Shown one piece after another: positions 10,101 through 14,260 of a stretch of DNA of 14,260 bases. A model generated the notes under the pieces. That model made no database searches. It was given only the letters and a program-made list of their open reading frames with translations, and was not told the DNA's origin. The translations under genes were made by a program, and so were the position numbers. The stretch comes from Allomyces macrogynus ATCC 38327 (taxonomy: Eukaryota > Blastocladiomycota > Blastocladiomycetes > Blastocladiales > Blastocladiaceae), in assembly GCA_000151295.1 (NCBI GenBank), contig GG745357.1, positions 427,522-441,781 on the forward strand, read 5' to 3'. Within the stretch, counting starts at the first letter, position 1. Every line of letters begins with the position of its first letter.

Positions 10101-10965
10101 GGTTAACATCAAGCAGACGATTGCGCTGTCGAGCAACAACACCGGGGACGGAAAGAGCGGTGGGTCGTCATCGAGTCTGCCATCACCCAAGATTGGCGGC
10201 GTCAAGGGTTCGCTCAACCCGGCGGGTATTCACGCGGTCGTGGACCTCGAGCTGCCCTTCACGTTTACGCTCAAGGGTCTGAAGTCGTTGAACGTTGGTC
10301 TGCGCGCCAAGGGCAACCCACTGATCAACGTGGCCGTGCAAGGTCTCGCGCTCGACAACTCGAACAAGCTGTCGCCAGTCATCGACGCCAACATTGCCAG
10401 CGTGCAAGTGGCCGCGGGCACGATGCAGTACGTCTACGAGTCGATCAAGGCCGGCAAGTCGTTCGAGGGTCTGTCGGTGAACGGTGTCGCGCTCGTGCTC
10501 AACGACGGCAGCACGTTCTCTCTGTTGTCCAAGATCGCGGCCGACTTGCCCGCGTCCAAGATGGACGACTTCAAGTTCCTGGGCAAGATCTACAATGCGC
10601 TTAAGGGTGAGATCGACACGAAGACACTGCTCGAGTTCTCGATTCCCGTAGAAATCGCGGTCGGTTCGCTTGACTTTGACGTGCACACGGAGCGCGGTAA
10701 GGTGGGCGAAGTGCGCCGTCGCAACCTGATCATCAACTCGAACGACGGCGGGTTTGTCGTGCGGATTCGGTCGACCCTTGGGCTCGACATCATCGAGCTC
10801 GGCCGCGTGCTGCTCAACTTTGAGAAGGAGGAGAAGTTCCTCAAGTCGTTCAACGTCAAGGACCCGTCGGGCCAGGACGTGGCATGGGCCACGACCGTCT
10901 TCAACGCGGTCAACGTGCGGCTGATTCCGAAGTGGGGCAAGTTTGACTCGCCCGCCGACATTTAA
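1154..10965 (+). CDS. Giant single-pass membrane protein with ~19 tandem LEA-2/DUF3712-like beta-sandwich repeats (three exons)
   Basis: Spliced model: join 1154-1699, 1788-2160, 2246-10965, giving 3,212 residues. The ATG at 1154 is the first after the TATA-like element at 870, has G at -3, and lies downstream of an in-frame TAG at 1094. Residues 1-114 are hydrophilic and Pro/Ala/Asp-rich, ending in a basic stretch (KLLRTRRRK). Residues about 115-139 form one transmembrane helix (CCVVFVLLLLIFLAIAYWVI). By the positive-inside rule the tail is cytosolic and the remaining ~3,070 residues are lumenal or extracellular, with several N-glycosylation sequons. That part is a chain of ~153-residue units joined by Ser/Gly linkers. 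Each unit has beta strands around Pro-x-x-[VI]-x-[IL]-[GP]-[YF], a V-x-G-[LIV] turn, an amphipathic helix (e.g. TKVAQLVDQVL) and a G-[IV]-x-x-G strand. This resembles LEA-2/WHy and DUF3712 domains, as in fungal Tag1-like vacuolar membrane proteins; that is inference from pattern. A wall, vacuolar or zoospore surface role is possible. Function unknown. Confidence 0.88.
1700..1787 (+). other. Intron 1 (88 nt, phase 0)
   Basis: The donor is GTACGT directly after codon 182 (ACG, Thr) and the acceptor is CCCACAG. A CTGAC branch-point-like sequence lies at 1757-1761, 26 nt before the acceptor. Removing it keeps the frame open and joins VVGT to DMEIKF. Reading through would instead give a frame with different, arginine-rich composition. 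The intron falls inside the first lumenal domain, about 43 residues after the membrane helix. Confidence 0.88.
2161..2245 (+). other. Intron 2 (85 nt, phase 1)
   Basis: The donor is GTACGT, the same hexamer as in intron 1, and the acceptor is GAGCCCAG. CTGAC occurs at 2216-2220, followed immediately by TGAC. The exon before it ends with one base of a Tyr codon (T|AC), and only this donor restores the long downstream frame. The alternative GT at 2159 would shift it. Unspliced, the frame ends at the TGA at 2217-2219. Confidence 0.88.
2401..10800 (+). repeat. Coding tandem array of 19 diverged ~153-residue units
   Basis: I anchored each unit on the residue at the conserved Pro before the [IL]-[GP]-[YF] strand. 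Protein positions are 359, 519, 691, 835, 997, 1156, 1308, 1459, 1613, 1763, 1916, 2061, 2216, 2370, 2525, 2678, 2833, 2977 and 3107. Spacing is 144-172 residues at the start, then very regular at 145-155 from unit 7 to unit 17. The last gap is only 130 residues. In several end units the Pro is replaced (Ser in the unit at 2678). Shared elements after the anchor are a Gly at the V-x-G turn, an alternating hydrophobic strand, an amphipathic helix ending in VL, a strand with G-x-x-x-G, and a closing [IV]-x-[IVL]-P-[IL] strand. Units are joined by Ser/Gly-rich linkers such as GGGSSSSS and GGSSSSSGSS. Identity between units is low except in the middle block, so this is an old protein-level array, not a recent DNA satellite. 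Confidence 0.85.
5605..8340 (+). repeat. Higher-order A-B duplication inside the repeat array (three ~305-residue pairs)
   Basis: Within the array, alternate units are most alike. A-type units begin near 5605, 6517, 7408 and (partly) 8341, and start with SLPIKFGG, SLPIKFNG, SLPMPKIKG and NPLPVKLKS. The first three share PGD and an [IA]-P-[YF]-I strand, and the first two share NDATQTKVA before the helix. B-type units (anchors at 6163, 7072 and 7972) share D-x-x-[IV]-[DN]-IG[YF], then G-[LT]-x-LN-x-N, and later FG-x-x-x-[KD]DNIAL[LF]S. The A-to-A spacing is 912, 891 and 933 nt, about twice the single-unit period. This shows that an ancestral two-unit block was copied about three times after the single units had already diverged. 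Confidence 0.75.
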
Positions 10966-11130
10966 TCGCGCGTGCGTCGAAGTGGTTTGTTGTAGCTGAG
11001 GGTGATGTTGTTTGATTTTTTTGTCTTTTGGGTTGGGCGCGCGTGCGTGTGCAGGCTGGCGCGCCCGTATTCGCTATTTTGGTGGGTGGTGAAGGGTCGC
11101 GTTGTTTGTATAATTTGTTGCAAGACTAGA
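10966..11130 (+). other. Probable 3' untranslated region of the giant gene
   Basis: Directly after the TAA at 10963-10965 composition switches to T/G-rich, with a T7 run at 11016-11022 and TTTGTATAAT at 11105-11114. The latter resembles the loose TATA/TGTA efficiency and positioning elements of fungal 3' ends. The cleavage site is not determined, so the end given is approximate. Confidence 0.4.
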
Positions 11131-11275
11131 CCGAGCCCGGTTGGCCGTGTCGAAACATTTTGTGATTGCCTTTATCGTGGTGAGCTCAGTTGTCGTTGTG
11201 AGCGGAGGTGAACCTTGACAGTCGAGGGTCGCGCTAGCAGGTAGACACAAAAGACCTCAACAATCTCGACGACAT

Positions 11276-11303
11276 GCACCCGTCTTCGGGTGCTGGCTTT
11301 TTT
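11276..11303 (+). terminator. GC-rich hairpin followed by T6 (Pol III terminator-like)
   Basis: A perfect 7-bp stem (GCACCCG at 11276-11282, CGGGTGC at 11287-11293) has a 4-nt TCTT loop. It is followed four bases later by six T residues (11298-11303). In eukaryotes a T run of this kind terminates RNA polymerase III, and a stable hairpin just before it is typical of the 3' end of a small RNA. No known RNA family was recognised upstream, so it may be a chance hairpin. Confidence 0.4.
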
Positions 11304-13724
11304 CCACAGTTCTTAAAGCGCATTTCGATTTGACGTGACGAGTGGATCACCTAAACGTGCTGCTGCGAGCAGCGGGCGTGCAGTTCACGGAAGTGCCAGA
11401 GAAGACGCGCAACTGGTTTGCGCGCATTGGCCTGGTGACTCCCAACGTAGGTCCCATAGAACCTCTGACGCGTAAGCAGGAACAGCACAACGCGTCTCGC
11501 GGCGCCTCACGCCGGGCCACCGACACGACCGCGCTAACAACCTGAGGCGACCACATGGTCGCTCCCAGTGTCCAACCGATTTTTCAACCATTCCCCGACT
11601 AATTCCTTTTAAAATTGCATCAAATTACTGCTCTGAAAGTAGGCTGTTTTCCGATTGTAAGAATAAACTGAACGGATATCTCCCGGCTGTGAAATGACTT
11701 TGAGACGTTTGGGGTCAAAAGCTTCAAACGTTCGCAGCATACTCGCTCTAGCCATCTTCTGCAGAAAACTCAAGGCAAACCAGCCGCACAAAATGGGACC
11801 ATTTTCAGGCTGGTCAGCCCTTCTACGGCGAATCGCGTAGATCGGGTCGAAATGCGCCCCAAACGGCGCTTCACGGCGCTCCAGACGCCGCTTGCCAGCC
11901 ACCACCAGCCTCATCGCGCAGAAATTTGCAGTGTACACGCGGCGCGTTCATTTGCTGTGGTTGTGTTGGCAAGGGGTAGCGAATTGCGTGCCTACGGCGC
12001 CAAGAAGGTCAAAATTGGGCCATTTTCTGTGGGCGACCAAATGGCCACCTCTTTGCACGGGTGCCTGCAAACCAGCCCAAGGTCACCAACGATCACCTAC
12101 CAACATCGCGAGAACTCCTCAATCACTTCAACTCTTTGATCCCACGTTTTGCACAAAGAAACGAGCACGATGAATAGGACGCCATGGGCCAGAAGATAGC
12201 AAGCGCATCCACCTCAGCACCCAACCCTGCGCCCACCACGACCCAAGCCAAGTGCCAGCACATGCATCGCCAACCGCAACACAACCCCGCCAGATTAGCT
12301 TGAAATTCGTCACCGACCAGACGAACCAGGGAAAGAGCGGGATGGTGGTGCCAATCAGTTTGCATAGACCATAGTTCCAGCACGATTGGCCGCGACTGAT
12401 ATGTGCAACACTACAACAGTCTAGCAGTCGTGGATGGGGGCGTGGAATAGGTGGCCATGGTGGTGCCAATCGCAACGGTTCCATTGCCAGTCAAGGACGT
12501 GGCGGTTCTGGTGCTGGTTGGGCGCAGCAGTTCTGGTGCTGGTCAAAGCTGTGGCAGTTCCAGTGCTGGAGATCAAAGTCGTGGGTTTTGATCAGGATCA
12601 AGGTGGGGCGGTGGTTCTAAATGCAGTTGATTCGAGTATGGGACTCAACAGTGACGCCGATTCAAGCAGGGAGGGGGACAGTAGGCCACTCCATCCCACA
12701 ACTGATTCGTCGGAAAATGACGCGGGCAAGCTGTCAGGTGGCGAGGAGGGTCAGGGCGAGCACTCGGATGAAGGGGAATACATTGCGTGTCAGCGACTGT
12801 TTGAAGCATGTGTTGTGATTTCAGTGGGATGCAAGATTGGTGAGGAGTGGGTCGTTGAACAGCAAGATGTGGCCTGCACATCGCATTGCAGGTCTGCAGA
12901 GAGACCAGAAAACTTGTGTTGCAGCAGCTACATTTGCAACTGCTGCTCATAAGAGCTCACTACAATCTCAAATGAGCTGAAAGTTCAGGTGATGAATATA
13001 CGTTGCTGATCTACATTCTGATGAAATTTGAGCTGCCTCCAATGTGATTTTGACTTTGGTGACAAGTGACTTGAGAGCGTTTCTGCTGGGTGAGTAATGG
13101 TTGAGGGAAATTAAAATTGTGAAAACCTGAATTCCTTGATGCGCTCTATTCGTGCGTGGGGTTTGGCGACCAAGACTGGTGTTTTGGTGAAGATACATGG
13201 TGGCGACCATTTGGACATAAAGCCAAGAGTGAGTGGGCTAATTGAACATGATCTTGCCCGTATAACCTCCACCCTCTGTGATTCGCGATGGTAATTGCCA
13301 TGCCCACGAACGCCTCGGCCAGTCAACGCCACTGATCTGCCCATTGTGGTTGGAGGCTGGAGGCTGGCTGGCTCAGATCGCTCTGCATTGGGAGACGAGA
13401 GTTATGTGTTGACCATCGGACAGTCCAGACACTCTTGGGGTCAAATATCAGCCTCTATTGTAAGCCAACTGGGCAGAGCAGCTTGAGCCGCTTGAACCCT
13501 CACTGGGTTATGTCCTCTGCAGTGGTGATACACCTGGCATCTAAACAAGTACACCAAAGGCAAGACAGTTAAGTCGGTACCACAAGAGCGGAGCATCTCA
13601 AGCCGCGAGCATCCGCAAAGGTGCTATCCATCCTCGAATGAGGGGGACGCGCACATAGTTGGCCTCTGCATGGTTCAATCTACGACCAAATGCTTCAATG
13701 GACCAGGGGGTTCTGATTCATAGC
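11304..13724. other. Long intergenic region with diverged short repeats, no gene supported
   Basis: About 2.4 kb of DNA less GC-rich than the giant gene. Open frames here are short, lack domain-like patterns, and show codon use unlike the giant gene. The frame at 11342-11545 has no ATG start. A frame of 172 codons opening at 12434 reads as Trp/Cys-rich and then acidic sequence with no recognisable fold. The region contains short inverted and direct repeats at 11775-12077 and 12342-12577, listed separately. It may be decayed mobile-element DNA, but no transposase, reverse transcriptase or clear terminal repeats were seen. Confidence 0.5.
12500..12577. repeat. Three degenerate ~26-bp tandem units
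   Basis: GTTCTGGTGCTGG occurs at 12505 and 12530, and a diverged copy GTTCCAGTGCTGG at 12557, spaced 25 and 27 nt. The copies share a flanking GGCAG/GGCGG. In one frame the array reads as a GSGAG-like peptide, in another as VLVLV, so the reading is not informative. An exact 15-base direct repeat, ATGGTGGTGCCAATC, precedes it at 12342-12356 and 12457-12471. Confidence 0.65.
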
Positions 13725-13757
13725 AGCCTGCTCGCGCCTTTTCGGCGACAGCAGGCT
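13725..13757. promoter_or_regulatory. Hairpin/inverted repeat just upstream of the second promoter
   Basis: AGCCTGCT (13725-13732) and AGCAGGCT (13750-13757) form a perfect 8-bp stem. Inside it CGCC (13735-13738) pairs with GGCG (13744-13747) around a TTTTC loop. The element ends 31 nt before the TATAAAA box, where an inverted repeat could be an operator-like factor site. It could also be a chance palindrome. Confidence 0.35.
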
Positions 13758-13788
13758 TCAGGACGAGCGGGATCCATTCAGACTCGGT

Positions 13789-13795
13789 TATAAAA
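13789..13795 (+). promoter_or_regulatory. TATA box of the second gene
   Basis: A canonical TATAAAA. Over the next 327 nt, from 13796 to 14122, there is no ATG on this strand, and composition turns C-rich as in the leader of the giant gene. This supports a promoter with a long leader leading to the ATG at 14123. Confidence 0.6.
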
Positions 13796-14122
13796 TTTTG
13801 TCTTGTGTGATTGAGAATAGTGCTCTCTATTTTGTTCGGCTTTGCGGTTGGGGCTGGCCTGGAAGTTGGTACACGCCGTTTTCGCGTGATCGCGCGCTGA
13901 GCACTCTCCCACGCATAGAATTTGACCAGGTCGCCATCCTCACCAAGTCGACTGCGACCACATCCACCACCACCACTTGCACCATCACAGCCGCGGCGCC
14001 AACTCTACACGACTCGCGCGACGCGGCCAACCGCACCATTTTGACGAGGAACGATCCGTGGCGGCGCCACTCGCACGCCCCGCGTGCCGACCGCCGACCG
14101 TGCTCGACGATCAACAACAGCC

Positions 14123-14260
14123 ATGAGCACCACGACCGCGTCCTCGTCCTCAAGTTCTGCGGGAAGCTCCACGCGCGCCAGAAGCAGCAGTAGCGCACTG
14201 TCGAGCGCACGATCGTCGCCGTGCAGCGCACCGCAGCGTTCAAAGCAGAAGCAGCCAAGT
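14123..14260 (+). CDS. Start of a Ser-rich protein, cut by the window end
   Basis: The ATG at 14123 is the first ATG after the TATA box at 13789. It has G at -3 (GCCATG) and sits downstream of an in-frame TGA at 14042-14044. The frame stays open for the remaining 46 codons. The visible N-terminus is about 45% Ser, with Thr, Ala, Arg and, near the edge, Lys/Gln (it begins MSTTTASSSSSSAGSS). This is a disordered, low-complexity tail of the kind found at the start of many fungal nuclear, signalling or cytoskeletal proteins. No signal peptide or domain is visible. The product cannot be named from this fragment, and an intron beyond the window is possible. Confidence 0.6.
   Translation, partial: MSTTTASSSSSSAGSSTRARSSSSALSSARSSPCSAPQRSKQKQPS

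Noticed and set aside
11342..11545. Small open frame of 67 codons with a protein-like start (DHLNVLLRAAGVQF)
   Set aside because: It begins with GTG, not ATG, which is not a credible start in a eukaryote. No promoter, splice site or homologue is visible. It could be an exon remnant but cannot be supported.
12434..12952. 172-codon open frame from an ATG
   Set aside because: The first part covers degenerate tandem repeats and reads Trp/Cys-rich, the rest is acidic and Cys-rich without a fold pattern. Codon use differs from the giant gene and no promoter is evident.
13798..14193. 131-codon open frame overlapping the leader and start of the second gene
   Set aside because: It has no ATG start (it opens at TTG) and lies in a different frame from the ATG at 14123, which is the first ATG after the TATA box. 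The sequence fits an untranslated leader better.

Overview
The window looks like nuclear DNA of a compact, GC-rich eukaryote, most likely a fungus. One very long gene is interrupted near its 5' end by two short GT-AG introns (88 and 85 nt) with CTGAC branch-point-like sequences. Its third codon positions are rich in C and G. TATA-like boxes precede long C-rich leaders that contain no ATG. There are no bacterial-style operons or ribosome binding sites. A zoosporic fungus (for example Blastocladiomycota) would fit, but that is a guess from composition and gene style, not a demonstrated assignment.

Layout. Positions 1-869 are GC-rich upstream DNA with a GTGC microsatellite, a cluster of GAAACCGA elements in direct and inverted copies, and a 27-nt CT tract. 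A TATATA element at 870 is followed by a leader without ATG. From 1154 to 10965 (+) runs one three-exon gene predicted to encode 3,212 residues: a cytosolic tail of about 114 residues, one transmembrane helix, then about 3,070 residues built from roughly 19 tandem units of about 153 residues each. The units look like the beta-sandwich domains of the LEA-2/WHy and fungal DUF3712/Tag1-like type. Positions 10966 to about 11130 are a T/G-rich 3' untranslated region. From about 11130 to 13780 there is less GC-rich DNA without a convincing protein gene. It holds a strong hairpin followed by T6 that resembles a Pol III terminator, diverged short direct and inverted repeats, and a hairpin close to the next promoter. 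At 13789 a TATAAAA box begins a second transcription unit (+). Its first ATG is at 14123 and opens a Ser-rich reading frame that runs off the end of the window.

The object of real interest is the giant repeat protein. It is a single-pass membrane protein whose ectodomain is almost free of cysteine apart from one CKWC pair. Its middle third was apparently built by duplication of a two-unit (A-B) block. No database search was possible, so family assignment rests on repeat pattern and topology.
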